A stretch of DNA of 64,000 nucleotides, from assembly GCF_026914265.1 (NCBI RefSeq), contig NC_069127.1:68482723-68546722 (forward strand), written 5' to 3'. Source of the stretch: Mya arenaria. Taxonomy: Eukaryota > Mollusca > Bivalvia > Myida > Myidae. A program made the position numbers and the translations under genes. Shown here piece after piece: positions 63,933-64,000 of the stretch. Below the pieces are notes generated by a model. The model ran no database searches. It had not been told where the DNA came from and worked only from the letters and a program-made list of their open reading frames with translations. Within the stretch, counting starts at the first letter, position 1. Each line of letters opens with the position of its first letter.

Positions 63933-64000
63933 CTGTATTAAATTCATAAATGTATGCCGTTTATGTTTTAGTTGTAATCGATACTCTTTCGGTTTGGGCG

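Overview
The window is animal nuclear DNA. It is AT-rich, dominated by introns, and full of minisatellites, foldback and TIR elements and tRNA-derived SINEs. The protein genes and the repeat families (the GACCTTGACC-type repeat with GGGGGCATAA ends, the 'TTGGCTCGAACTC' element, tRNA-headed SINEs) together suggest a mollusc, most likely a bivalve. That assignment is inference from familiarity with the families; no search was run.

Three protein-coding genes can be supported. (1) A complete Notum (secreted palmitoleoyl-protein carboxylesterase, a feedback inhibitor of Wnt) lies on the + strand in 12 coding exons, 19208-46832. All splice junctions are GT/AG, the phases agree, and the exons sum to 1755 nt (584 aa plus stop). 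The catalytic triad S218/D325/H382 is intact, and exon 11 adds a very basic insert. (2) A complete BORCS5 (myrlysin, the lipid-anchored subunit of the lysosomal BORC complex) lies on the - strand in 4 coding exons, 60533-52319 (705 nt, 234 aa plus stop), convergent with notum. (3) The last two coding exons of a cathepsin L-like papain-family protease lie on the - strand, 63932-63180; the rest of that gene is beyond the right edge.

Layout: 1-17.7 kb has no recognisable gene and holds TIR/foldback elements, an 86-bp minisatellite and SINEs. 17.7-19.2 kb is the presumed notum upstream region, with five TCF/LEF-type CTTTGAT motifs and two TATA boxes. 19.2-46.8 kb is notum, whose introns contain several large tandem arrays (29, 27, 40 and 44 bp units). 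46.8-52.3 kb separates the two convergent genes and carries 40-bp and 18-bp minisatellites. 52.3-60.5 kb is BORCS5; its introns hold two elements with repeated AGGTCAnnnTGACCT motifs and an antisense MULE-transposase fragment. 60.5-63.2 kb contains a SINE and CA/ACGC microsatellites.

The most notable observations are the TCF-motif cluster upstream of a known Wnt feedback gene, the 37-of-56 Lys/Arg insert in Notum, the repeated nuclear-receptor palindromes in BORCS5 intron 3, and a TIR element whose internal 40-bp unit is expanded about 27-fold in one copy but single in another. Most of the longest open frames in the window are by-products of tandem repeats whose unit is a multiple of 3, or whose units happen to lack stops.
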